Positions 7,154 through 13,398 of a DNA stretch of 13,398 nt are shown piece after piece. The DNA is taken from assembly GCA_002413265.1 (NCBI GenBank), contig DHWR01000285.1, positions 58,252 through 71,649 on the forward strand, read 5' to 3'. Each line of letters starts with the position of its first letter. Position 1 is the stretch's first letter. The DNA comes from Chloroflexi bacterium UBA5177 (GTDB lineage Bacteria; Chloroflexota; UBA5177). Position numbers and translations under genes: made by a program. A model generated the notes under the pieces. That model was given only the letters and a program-made list of their open reading frames with translations, was not told the origin of the DNA and did no database searches.

Positions 7154-7992
7154 CACGGCTGAGCCGCGGTCCACAGAGAGGTAAGCCGCTTCCAGTCTTC
7201 GATACTCAGGTCCTCGGCGCGAAGTTTGGGATCGATGCTTGCGGCGTCGAGCAGCGTCACCGCGACTTCGCGGGTTTCTCCAAGCCCTGCCGACAACGAA
7301 TTGGCAAGCTGTTTCCTCTTCGCACTGAAGCCGGCGCGGACCACCGTGAAAAAAGTGTCGGTGTTCTCAGTCGCCGGTCCTGACAAATGCGGGCGCAGGC
7401 GAACGATCGCGGACTCGACCTTGGGGGCCGGGTAGAAAGCCGCGGCCGGCACCCGGGACACGATCTCCGCCTCCGCGTAGATCTGCACGCTGACACCCAG
7501 AACGCTGAGCTTTCCCGGCGCCGCCGTCATGCGCTCGGCGACCTCTCGCTGCACCATCAGCACCAGCAAGGCCGGCCGGCAATCATTTTCGAGGAAGTGC
7601 CGGACCAGGGGAGCTGTGATGTAATACGGAATATTGCCGGCCAGCTTGTAGGTGCCTTCGCACTCAATGCACGGGTCGAAGGACAAGGCGCTGCCGTGCC
7701 ACAGGCGTATGTGCTGGTCGTCGTGAAAACGGTCTTCGAGCATTGCCAGCAGAGAATCGTCGAGCTCGACCGCCGTCACGCGGGCGCCCGCTTCGAGCAG
7801 CGCCTCGGTCAGCACGCCGGTTCCGGAACCGATCTCCACCACCTGCTCGCCGGCGCCGAGCTCCATGGCCTTCACGATGCGTGGCAAAACCGATGTGTCG
7901 CGCAGGAAGTTCTGCCCTAAACGCTTCTTCGGTCGCAGCCCGCCGGCTTGCAGCGCGGCACGGGGCGTCGGGGACGATCCCCGCTCGGTCAT
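7153..7992 (-). CDS. rsmA: 16S rRNA (adenine(1518)-N6/adenine(1519)-N6)-dimethyltransferase
   Basis: Also called ksgA. It dimethylates two adjacent adenines in the 3'-terminal hairpin of 16S rRNA during small-subunit maturation, using SAM. The 279-aa product has the family opening KKRLGQNFLRD (22-32), SAM-binding motif I VEIGSGTGVLTEALL (52-66), an acidic motif II VELDDSLL (75-82) and the catalytic NIPYYITAPLV (120-130). VQREVAERM (147-155) and FYPAPKVESAIVRLRP (186-201) follow, then the C-terminal RAGFSAKRKQLANSL. Loss of this methylation is known to give kasugamycin resistance. ATG 7992 lies 4 bp after the sortase stop and the stop overlaps the pth start, so it sits inside the minus-strand operon. 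The 20-residue leader before the domain is unremarkable. Confidence 0.97.
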   Translation of the reverse strand: MTERGSSPTPRAALQAGGLRPKKRLGQNFLRDTSVLPRIVKAMELGAGEQVVEIGSGTGVLTEALLEAGARVTAVELDDSLLAMLEDRFHDDQHIRLWHGSALSFDPCIECEGTYKLAGNIPYYITAPLVRHFLENDCRPALLVLMVQREVAERMTAAPGKLSVLGVSVQIYAEAEIVSRVPAAAFYPAPKVESAIVRLRPHLSGPATENTDTFFTVVRAGFSAKRKQLANSLSAGLGETREVAVTLLDAASIDPKLRAEDLSIEDWKRLTSLWTAAQP

Positions 7993-7996
7993 GGAC

Positions 7997-8650
7997 TCAG
8001 GTGGCCGAGCTTGTCTTCAGGACGGCCTTCACGATCAGCCGTTGTGTATCGATCCAGTACGGAGTGCAAGAAATGAGCGTGATGGTTGAGGCCTTGGTTG
8101 GGTTCAGCGGGGCCGTATTGGATGGATCGACGACCTGTTGCCCGGTAACGATATACGTGAAAGACCCGTGCATCGTTTTGAGAATGATCTGACTTCCCGG
8201 GGTGAGCTCGTTCACGCGCTTGAAGATCTCGCCCTTGATGTCGTCATGTGCCGAGAACGCGGCGTTGCCCGGTGCTCCCGGATTCGGTGTCGTGCTCAGG
8301 TGACCGACCCTCCAGTCGGCAACATCCCAGACGCCGTTGACGGGAGGGGTCTGAACGACCGGCGCATCCAACCCGATGCGCGGAATGATCATCCGAACCG
8401 CCGGTTCAACTCCCGCGTCAACCCGCTTGTTGAGGACCGGCACTTTCACGACCTGGTGCTTGGCAAACTGCGCGGCGATCTCCTTGCCCTTCTTCGCCTG
8501 AGCCGCCGACCAGTGCGGGCTCTTGGTGCCGGTCGACGACTGATTGTGGTACTGCACCAGCACATAGGTGAGCAGCCCCGCTCCCGCGACCACCATGACC
8601 GTCCCGAGGGCACTAAAGACGCGCTTCATCAATGTCTTTGCTCGATTCAT
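7997..8650 (-). CDS. Sortase family cysteine transpeptidase
   Basis: A 217-aa membrane-anchored sortase that would join surface proteins to the cell wall. A short basic start is followed by one transmembrane segment (about 12-32, ALGTVMVVAGAGLLTYVLV). The catalytic domain (about 85-212) begins MIIPRIGLDAPVV. His135 in FSAHDD, Cys195 in TLISCTPYW and Arg204 in TQRLIV form the expected catalytic triad; TLISC replaces the usual TLxTC. GVWDVADWRVGHLSTTPNPG before the His resembles the class D/E sortases of actinobacteria and Chloroflexi rather than class A or B. The gene lies between rdgB and rsmA with gaps of 5 and 4 bp, so it is probably transcribed with them, although TATACT at 8664-8659 (8 nt before the ATG) could also give a leaderless transcript. 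No LPXTG-type substrate lies in the window. Confidence 0.92.
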   Translation of the reverse strand: MNRAKTLMKRVFSALGTVMVVAGAGLLTYVLVQYHNQSSTGTKSPHWSAAQAKKGKEIAAQFAKHQVVKVPVLNKRVDAGVEPAVRMIIPRIGLDAPVVQTPPVNGVWDVADWRVGHLSTTPNPGAPGNAAFSAHDDIKGEIFKRVNELTPGSQIILKTMHGSFTYIVTGQQVVDPSNTAPLNPTKASTITLISCTPYWIDTQRLIVKAVLKTSSAT

Positions 8651-8655
8651 CGTGA

Positions 8656-9285
8656 TTAAGTATACGAGCCCAGATACCGTGCTGCGGACCTCAGAGCTTT
8701 GCCGCGATGGCTCACCGACGCCTTCTCCGCCGCGCTCACCTCCGCCAGAGTCCTGCCGAAAGGGGGATAGAAGAAAATCGGGTCGTAGCCGAAGCCGCCG
8801 TCGCCTGCCGGCCGCTCGGTGATAAGCCCCTCGACCACACCCGAGAACACCATTGGCTCTGTGTCCAACCCCACCACCGCGATTGCTGCGACAAATCGGG
8901 CCGTCCGCGCCGCCGTCGGCACCCCACGCATACGCTCCAGGACCAGCGAATTCCGACCGGCGTCGTCCAGCTGAGGCCCACCGAACCGCGCCGATAAGAT
9001 GCCTGGCTCTCCTCCCATCGCGTCTACCACCAGGCCCGAATCGTCCGCCAGGACAACCCCTGCCACCTCTTGGTGAAATGCCCGAGCTTTCAGCACCGCG
9101 TTCTCCGCAAAGCTACTCCCGGTCTCTTCGACCTCGAGCTCGACGCCCAGCTCCGCCGGGGACCGAACGTCGAGCCCAAGGGAGCTCGTGATACTCCGAA
9201 GCTCTGCGAGCTTCGACTGATTGTTCGACGCCAGCAACACGCGCCTCGGCTTACGCTCTGAGAAAGCCACGATAATCGACCGCAT
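8656..9285 (-). CDS. rdgB: XTP/dITP diphosphatase (RdgB/HAM1 family)
   Basis: Hydrolyses ITP, dITP and XTP to monophosphates, keeping deaminated purines out of DNA and RNA. The 209-aa protein has VLLASNNQSKLAEL (16-29), the substrate-binding opening of the family. SFAENAVLKARAF (58-70), ADDSGLVVDAMGGEPGILSA (80-99, with the metal/catalytic Asp pair), GGFGYDPIF (163-171) and SHRGKAL (192-198) are also present; all are diagnostic. The first residues (MRSIIVAFSERKPRR) lie ahead of the domain. A GTG at 9240 preceded by GAGG would start right at VLLASNN and is a real alternative. With ATG 9285 the start codon overlaps the hemW ATG on the other strand. It is the first gene of the minus-strand run to sortase, rsmA, pth, glmS and the PucR-type gene. 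Confidence 0.96.
   Translation of the reverse strand: MRSIIVAFSERKPRRVLLASNNQSKLAELRSITSSLGLDVRSPAELGVELEVEETGSSFAENAVLKARAFHQEVAGVVLADDSGLVVDAMGGEPGILSARFGGPQLDDAGRNSLVLERMRGVPTAARTARFVAAIAVVGLDTEPMVFSGVVEGLITERPAGDGGFGYDPIFFYPPFGRTLAEVSAAEKASVSHRGKALRSAARYLGSYT
9271..9276 (+). promoter_or_regulatory. Possible -10 box for a leaderless hemW transcript
   Basis: GATAAT (5 of 6 to TATAAT) lies 7 nt before the hemW ATG, so transcription would begin at or near the A of the start codon. No Shine-Dalgarno site precedes that ATG, which fits a leaderless message. There is no good -35 hexamer. The site lies inside the rdgB reading frame. Confidence 0.35.
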
Positions 9286-10474
9286 GCCAGGTCACATCGA
9301 GCACCTCTACGTCCACATACCATTTTGCCCGGCAAAGTGCGATTACTGTGCCTTTGTGACGCACATAGGCAGCCTCAAGCTGGTTGAGCCATACCTCGCA
9401 GCTCTTTGTCGCGAGGCAGAGCTTCGTCACCGCCAAAGATCGGGCGGGCCCTTCAAGACGCTGTACTTCGGGGGCGGGACTCCCAGCATGCTGGCGCCCG
9501 AACAGCTTTGGAGTCTCATCCAGCATGTCGAAGCCGTGATGGGACTGTCTTCGAGCTGCGAGATCACCGTGGAATGTCACCCCGCCACCGTCTCGCTTCC
9601 AAAGCTGCTCGGCTGTCGGAACGCCGGAGTCAACCGGCTGAGCTTCGGCGCCGAGAGCCTCGACGATGGGGAGCTCGCAGCGCTTGGAAGAACTCACCGT
9701 TCGGCGGACGTGGCACGCGCCGTCGACCAGGCGAGAGCCGCCGGTTTTACGGACATCGCGCTCGACCTTATGTACGGCATTCCCCAGCAGACGCTGGAGT
9801 CCTGGCGCAATACTCTGGAGCGAGTCATCCAGATGGAAGTCACCCATCTATCGCTCTACCCGCTGTCTATTGAGCCGAAAACGGTCTTCGCCAAGCGCAA
9901 ATGGCGATTTGGACTCGATGTGCCGGAGGACGAGAGCGTGGTCGCGATGTACGAGCTCGCCTGCGGGGTGCTGCGCGACGCCGGATACGAGCACTACGAA
10001 GTAGCCAACTGGGCGAAACCTGGCCATCGATGCCTGCACAACCTCGCCTACTGGAGAAACGCTGAGTTCCACGGACTGGGCACCGGCGCGCACGCCTATC
10101 TTCATCCGTACCGCACCGAAAACGATCCGCATACGGGGTCGTACATCAAACGCGTGCTGGCGGGAATGGACCCCGTGACCGTGTCCGAGCAGGTCGACGT
10201 TCACACTCGGGCCGAGGAGACGATGATGTTGGGCCTCCGGCTGCTACGCGACGGCCCGGACCTTGGAGCCGTGGAGCGCGATCTGGGGCGTCACCCGCTG
10301 GAGCAGCTGAAAGATGAGATCGGCCCACTGATAGATGCGGGATTGATTAGCCTCACCGCGGATCGGCTCGTGCTTCGCGAGACGGCCGTGCCCGTGGCCA
10401 ACGAAGTCTGGGAACGCCTTCTTCTCTCGCGCCTCCCAGCACGCGGCAGCACGTTCGCTACACCCGTTATGTGA
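9284..10474 (+). CDS. hemW: Radical SAM heme chaperone HemW (HemN-like)
   Basis: A 396-aa radical-SAM protein of the HemN/HemW family. Members of the HemW branch bind heme and hand it to target proteins; many are annotated as oxygen-independent coproporphyrinogen III oxidase but lack that activity. The [4Fe-4S] motif is Cys15-x3-Cys19-x2-Cys22 in HIPFCPAKCDYCAF. The residue two after the last Cys is Phe, as in HemW, whereas true HemN has a further Cys. GGGTPS (63-68) is the SAM-binding motif. RLSFGAESLDDGELAALGR and DIALDLMYGIPQQT are typical of the barrel, and the HemN C-terminal domain (about 310-385) includes ETMMLGLRLLRDG. I start at ATG 9284 because HLYVHIPFC follows at once; the frame open to 9221 is discarded. 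No heme-biosynthesis gene is nearby. HemW over HemN is inferred from the cluster motif. Confidence 0.93.
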   Translation: MPGHIEHLYVHIPFCPAKCDYCAFVTHIGSLKLVEPYLAALCREAELRHRQRSGGPFKTLYFGGGTPSMLAPEQLWSLIQHVEAVMGLSSSCEITVECHPATVSLPKLLGCRNAGVNRLSFGAESLDDGELAALGRTHRSADVARAVDQARAAGFTDIALDLMYGIPQQTLESWRNTLERVIQMEVTHLSLYPLSIEPKTVFAKRKWRFGLDVPEDESVVAMYELACGVLRDAGYEHYEVANWAKPGHRCLHNLAYWRNAEFHGLGTGAHAYLHPYRTENDPHTGSYIKRVLAGMDPVTVSEQVDVHTRAEETMMLGLRLLRDGPDLGAVERDLGRHPLEQLKDEIGPLIDAGLISLTADRLVLRETAVPVANEVWERLLLSRLPARGSTFATPVM

Positions 10475-10624
10475 ACACCTTGTCCACAATTTGACAGCTA
10501 TTGGGGAAAACTGTAACGTGTAACCTGCGTGTTGGGCCAATCGTTTGTCTTGGACGGCTTGAGTCTGCTCTTTCCCTGATCGGGAGGGCGGACTTTTCCT
10601 GTCCCTGGAGAGGGAAATATCGAT
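10475..10624 (+). promoter_or_regulatory. Leader of the CAP-domain gene: promoter candidate and nested hairpins
   Basis: TTGACA (10491-10496), 17 bp, TAACGT (10514-10519) is a plausible sigma-70-like promoter: perfect -35, with the -10 keeping T1, A2 and T6. It would give a 5' leader of about 100 nt. Near its end the sequence alternates complementary blocks: TCCCT (10573-10577), AGGG (10585-10588), TCCCT (10602-10606) and AGGGA (10611-10615). The last two form a 5-bp stem with GGAG in its loop. The ribosome site is probably in GGAGAGGG (10607-10614), about 10 nt before the ATG, so folding could affect it. I do not recognise a named riboswitch. Confidence 0.45.
10480..10488 (+). other. Single DnaA-box-like 9-mer
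   Basis: TTGTCCACA equals the DnaA-box form preferred in Streptomyces-like high-GC bacteria (E. coli form TTATCCACA). It is a lone copy just upstream of the -35 box TTGACA, with no cluster, AT-rich stretch or dnaA/dnaN nearby, so it is not an origin. It could be chance or a DnaA-responsive promoter site. Confidence 0.25.
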
Positions 10625-12121
10625 ATGGGACGGATGCTGGTGGTATTGGCGTGCGCCTTCGCCCTGCTCCCCGCAGTGACCCACGCGGCCGGACCGAGCG
10701 GGCTCTCAGTCAAACTTGCGCATTCCTCGCTGCGCCCGAATCAGCTGCAGACCATATCGGTCACCGCGGATGACCTGGCAGGGAAGCCAATGGCCCGTGC
10801 CCAGGTTGTGATCTCTCTTACGTACTCCTTCGACTCCGGGTCCCGCCTCAATCTGGCGCCGCGACGCACGGACACCCGGGGGCGGGCTTCGGTATCTGTC
10901 ACGGTTCCTCGGGATGCGCTCACCGGCACCGCGGTCGTCGCCGTAACCGTATCCGCCGGCTTTCTGCGCGAATCGGCTTCCGCAACCTTTCGAATTTTCG
11001 CGAGCGGCTCGTCTCCCACTTCGGTGCCGCGGGTCGGGAAGACCCAGACACCAAAGCGGACCCCAACCCCGGTAACCAGCGCGTCGACATCCCTCCAAGT
11101 TTCGGCTCGCGTTTTGCCGGTTTCAGCGGTCATTCCCGAGCCGGTTTGGCTCGTCATCGTGGTGCGCTCGCCGGGCGGGAAGCTCGAGCCGCGAGCCGCC
11201 GTGAGCACCCGGGTAATCTTCGCCGAGGGCTCGGCCGTGATCCACGGCTTTGCCGACAACACCGGCATCGGGACCCTTTTGATCGACACCTCCCTGGCAA
11301 AGCGCACTCAGCGGGTTTCGCTCCGGGTGAACGCGTGGGCCGGAAAGGCCTACGGCGACACTCTGCTCGCGTTCAATTTGAACCTCAAGTCTTCGCCAAA
11401 ACCGACCGCCGCGAACACCGCAACCTCAACGTCCACTCCCACGCCCACGTCCTCGCCGACTCCTGTTCCCACCGATCCTCCGACTCCAACAGACACACCA
11501 CCGCCAACCGCGCTCCCCACGCCCACTCCACCCCCGGCAGATACCGCAACGCCGGCCGCGACCTCCACGCCCGCGCCCACGAGCACGCCGCCGCCTACAG
11601 CGACCGAGACATCGACTCCAACGGACACGCCGTTGCCGACCCCGACCTCGACTCAGGTGCCGAACTGCCCTGGAACGGCGTCGGGATGCATGCAGGCGGC
11701 ACTGAACATGATCAATGCCACCAGGGCCCAATACGGAGTTCAGCCGCTGACGCTGAACATGACCCAGTCACTTGGCACGAGTACCTGTCCGGGCTCCTAT
11801 GGACACTCCACTGCGATGGCGGCCACCGGACAGATCTGGCATCAGAACTCGAACTATCCGGCTGCGTCATTCCCCGCCAACATCTGCGTCGCGTATTCGT
11901 CGGCCGGAGAGAATGTCGGAGAGTGGGGCAGCAGTACGGAGCTTAGCGAGATCCAGAGCATCTTCGACCTGATGATGAGCGAGCAGCACGACGCCGCGTA
12001 CTGCGCAACCTACGACAACCACGCCTGCAACATCATCAGTTCGAGGTTCAGCCGGGTCGGTATCGGCCTCTACTACTCGGGCAGCGGCACCACCTGGTAC
12101 ACGACCGACTTCATCAACTAG
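10625..12121 (+). CDS. Secreted CAP/SCP-domain protein with beta-rich N-terminal domains and a Thr/Pro linker
   Basis: A 498-aa exported protein. A signal peptide (MLVVLACAFALLPAVTHA, cleavage near residue 21) is followed by two beta-rich segments, about 27-126 and 157-257. Both alternate strands and resemble bacterial Ig-like/Big-type domains. Residues about 258-346 are a Thr/Pro/Ser linker. The C-terminal CAP domain (about 353-498) has NATRAQYGVQPL (364-375), His394 in YGHSTAMAA, His406, SAGENVGEWG (426-435) with Glu429, MMSEQHDAAY (450-459) and RVGIGLYY (477-484). Six cysteines (348, 355, 388, 421, 460, 468) fall in or near this domain and could form disulfides. Bacterial CAP proteins are poorly understood; roles in wall binding, lipid binding or proteolysis have been suggested for some. 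There is no C-terminal sorting signal or membrane anchor. ATG 10625 is used; ATG 10634 would serve equally well. The stop overlaps the convergent DUF971 gene by 8 bp. Confidence 0.85.
   Translation: MGRMLVVLACAFALLPAVTHAAGPSGLSVKLAHSSLRPNQLQTISVTADDLAGKPMARAQVVISLTYSFDSGSRLNLAPRRTDTRGRASVSVTVPRDALTGTAVVAVTVSAGFLRESASATFRIFASGSSPTSVPRVGKTQTPKRTPTPVTSASTSLQVSARVLPVSAVIPEPVWLVIVVRSPGGKLEPRAAVSTRVIFAEGSAVIHGFADNTGIGTLLIDTSLAKRTQRVSLRVNAWAGKAYGDTLLAFNLNLKSSPKPTAANTATSTSTPTPTSSPTPVPTDPPTPTDTPPPTALPTPTPPPADTATPAATSTPAPTSTPPPTATETSTPTDTPLPTPTSTQVPNCPGTASGCMQAALNMINATRAQYGVQPLTLNMTQSLGTSTCPGSYGHSTAMAATGQIWHQNSNYPAASFPANICVAYSSAGENVGEWGSSTELSEIQSIFDLMMSEQHDAAYCATYDNHACNIISSRFSRVGIGLYYSGSGTTWYTTDFIN
11396..11662 (+). 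repeat. Low-complexity Thr/Pro-rich linker-coding tract
   Basis: About 89 codons encode mostly Thr, Pro, Ser and Ala in irregular TPTP, TPPP and TSTP units (residues 258-346 of the CAP protein), using many ACN and CCN codons. It is a degenerate protein-level repeat, not an exact DNA tandem array. Such linkers are common in secreted Chloroflexi proteins and probably hold the CAP domain away from the N-terminal domains. The tract could be O-glycosylated. Its antisense frames stay open by composition only. Confidence 0.8.
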
Positions 12122-12434
12122 CCGAGCCGCACTCCTCGCACTCGCAGAGCGAGCGCAGGTACTCGAAAGAGTAGATGCCGGTCTGGTGACCGCTCGCCCA
12201 CTGCGGCGCGATCGCGTACGTCCCGACGGAACGCACGTCAGCTAGCCGGAACTCGTCCGGGGGAAGCTGTTCCACACCCTCGAGCAGTCCGGGCCGCCCC
12301 CACTCTCCTGCACAGGTCGCACACGGACACGACCAGCGAAGGTGCTCGGCCGTGTACAGGCTCCGGTGGCCGTCATCCCAGGTCACGTCTATGGTTCCGG
12401 CCTGCCGATCGGCCACGATCTCGCGAGGAAACAT
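12114..12434 (-). CDS. DUF971 protein (GBBH-like N-terminal domain)
   Basis: A 106-aa protein made almost entirely of the DUF971 domain, the small domain that forms the N-terminus of gamma-butyrobetaine hydroxylase and is fused to Mrp/ApbC-type proteins in some bacteria. DVTWDDGHRSLYTAEHLRW (16-34) leads into a first cysteine group (C36, C38, C41). VGTYAIAPQWASGHQTGIYS (70-89) is the best conserved stretch of the family. A second group, C97, C99, C102, closes the protein. His83 and the cysteines could bind zinc or another metal; this is inference. ATG 12434 lies 4 bp after the stop of the upstream MTHFR gene and begins MFPREIVADRQAGTIDV. The frame open to 12509 would overlap that gene by 71 bp and adds nothing recognisable. 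It is probably co-transcribed with the MTHFR gene. The stop overlaps the opposing CAP gene by 8 bp. Confidence 0.88.
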   Translation of the reverse strand: MFPREIVADRQAGTIDVTWDDGHRSLYTAEHLRWSCPCATCAGEWGRPGLLEGVEQLPPDEFRLADVRSVGTYAIAPQWASGHQTGIYSFEYLRSLCECEECGSAS

Positions 12435-12438
12435 GCGG

Positions 12439-13398
12439 TCAGGATGAGGCGACGAGCCGCGAGACCAGATGGGCAGCGTTTTCGTAGCGCCCGAACGACG
12501 GCATGACATACAAGCCGGCCACGAGGTCGCCGCACTCCTCGATCATCTCCTGAGAGATCCGTAGCCCTTCCTGCAAACCATCCGCGCCGGCCCGTTCCAT
12601 CCGATCCAGAACCGCCTCCGTGAGTCGCACGCCTGGAAGCTCGTTGTGGAGGAACAGGGAATGCTTATGGCTTTGCAGCGGCAGGATGCCCATCAGAATG
12701 GGCACGTTCATCGTCCCTATCCGCTTAAGGACGTCGCGAAACAGACCTGCGTCATAGACGGGCTGAGTCATGACAAAATCCGCCCCCGCTTCGAGCTTCT
12801 CCTCAAAACGCGAGAGCTCCCAATCCAGGTCCTCAGCCGTCGGGTTCAGCGCACATCCAACCAGAAAACGCGTCGGGGTGCCGATCGAGTTGCCACCAAT
12901 GTCGTGCCCCGAGTTGAGCTTCTTCACGATGCGAATCAGGCCGATCGAGTCCACGTCGTACACGGCCTTCGACTGCGCGTAGTCGCCGATGCTCGGCGGA
13001 TCACCCGTGAGCGCCAGCACGGTTCGGATGCCCATGGCATGCGCGCCGATCAAATCGGACTGGATCGCCATCAGATTTCGATCTCTCGTGGTGAAGTGGA
13101 GGATCGTCTCGATCCCAACCTGCTGTTTGATAAGTGCCGCGGTTGCGACCGCGCTCATGCGCACGCGCGACATTGCGCTGTCGAGTACGTTGACTGCGTC
13201 TACCCCGGCGTCCCTCAACAAGCGTGCCCCTTCCAGAGCCTTCGCCGGATTGGAGCCGCGCGGCGGCCGGATTTCGACGCTGATCACGCGCCGAGATCCC
13301 AGCTTCGGGGCGATCGAGGAAATGTCCTCGTGCCCGTTGACCTCCACCTCGGTGTCTACCGCCGGCGTCAGCTCGACTCGAGGCGCGGCTCCCAGCGG
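12439..13398 (-). CDS. Methylenetetrahydrofolate reductase domain, probably C-terminal half of a homocysteine S-methyltransferase/MTHFR fusion; 5' end outside the window
   Basis: The visible 319 codons end in a full MTHFR barrel. RVISVEIRPPRGSNPAKALE is the usual opening. SRVRMSAVATAALIK, HFTTRDRN, VLALTGDPPSIGDY (FAD/folate region), GCALNPTAEDLDWELSRFEE, EAGADFVMTQPVYD (with the Gln of the TQP motif) and VPILMGILPL follow. The enzyme reduces 5,10-methylene-THF to 5-methyl-THF using FAD, feeding methionine synthesis. A GTG at 13347 could start it, but the frame stays open to the right edge, encoding a linker-like PLGAAPRVELTPAVDTEVEV. The variant LNPTAEDLDWE with a dispersed linker is what I would expect of the YitJ-type fusion, where a homocysteine methyltransferase precedes the reductase. 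The fusion is inferred, not seen. The stop is 4 bp from the DUF971 gene. Confidence 0.88.
   Translation of the reverse strand, partial: PLGAAPRVELTPAVDTEVEVNGHEDISSIAPKLGSRRVISVEIRPPRGSNPAKALEGARLLRDAGVDAVNVLDSAMSRVRMSAVATAALIKQQVGIETILHFTTRDRNLMAIQSDLIGAHAMGIRTVLALTGDPPSIGDYAQSKAVYDVDSIGLIRIVKKLNSGHDIGGNSIGTPTRFLVGCALNPTAEDLDWELSRFEEKLEAGADFVMTQPVYDAGLFRDVLKRIGTMNVPILMGILPLQSHKHSLFLHNELPGVRLTEAVLDRMERAGADGLQEGLRISQEMIEECGDLVAGLYVMPSFGRYENAAHLVSRLVASS

Noticed and set aside
10643..10654. Possible lipoprotein Cys (VLAC) in the CAP-protein signal peptide
   Set aside because: The Cys is at residue 10 inside the hydrophobic core and position -2 is Leu. Ordinary cleavage near residue 21 fits better.
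11350..11628. Minus-strand Gly/Val-rich frame of 92 codons
   Set aside because: It is only the reverse complement of the Thr/Pro linker codons; the repetition follows from that tract.
12085..12121. CAP protein as substrate of the sortase
   Set aside because: The C-terminus ends inside the CAP domain with no LPXTG-like motif, hydrophobic segment or basic tail.

Overview
The window is a compact, GC-rich bacterial chromosome segment made mostly of housekeeping genes on the minus strand. The organism is probably Gram-positive-like or monoderm and outside the Firmicutes. Chloroflexota or a relative such as Dormibacterota is my best guess. The reasons are the Thr/Pro linker of a secreted protein, a PAC2-family gene, a single-membrane type sortase, frequent GTG starts and few strong Shine-Dalgarno sites. 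This placement is inference, since no rRNA or marker tree is available. I saw no mobile element, CRISPR array, tRNA or rRNA.

Layout. (1) 1-2336, minus: type I glutamine synthetase (glnA), a strong hairpin, then a PAC2-family gene that runs off the left edge. (2) 2337-2474: a divergent control region with two perfect inverted repeats whose centres are 21 bp apart. (3) 2475-3032, plus: a flavin reductase-like protein whose end overlaps the next, convergent gene. (4) 9285 down to 2995, minus: a tightly packed string rdgB, sortase, rsmA/ksgA, pth, glmS, PucR-type regulator. Gaps are 5 bp or less, except before glmS. (5) 9284-10474, plus: hemW, whose ATG overlaps the rdgB ATG on the other strand. 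(6) 10475-12121, plus: a 150-bp leader and a secreted protein with beta-rich domains, a Thr/Pro linker and a CAP/SCP domain. (7) 13398 down to 12114, minus: the C-terminal half of what is probably a fused homocysteine methyltransferase/methylenetetrahydrofolate reductase, followed by a small DUF971 protein.

The most notable element is the 285-bp gap before glmS. Its minus strand holds a recognisable glmS ribozyme: GCGCC at the cleavage site, GACGAGG, ATCGAA, TTCGGCGG and the P1, P2, P3 and P4 helices, with P2 compensated relative to Bacillus. It should cut the mRNA when glucosamine-6-phosphate is high. That would lower GlmS and, because the PucR-type gene starts 1 bp after the glmS stop, probably that regulator too. 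The rest fits a growth and maintenance set: nitrogen assimilation (glnA), amino-sugar supply (glmS), translation (rsmA, pth), nucleotide-pool cleaning (rdgB), one-carbon metabolism (MTHFR) and the cell surface (sortase, CAP protein). I found no convincing new multi-gene system. The ribozyme-controlled glmS-regulator pair and the glnA control region are the items most worth following up.
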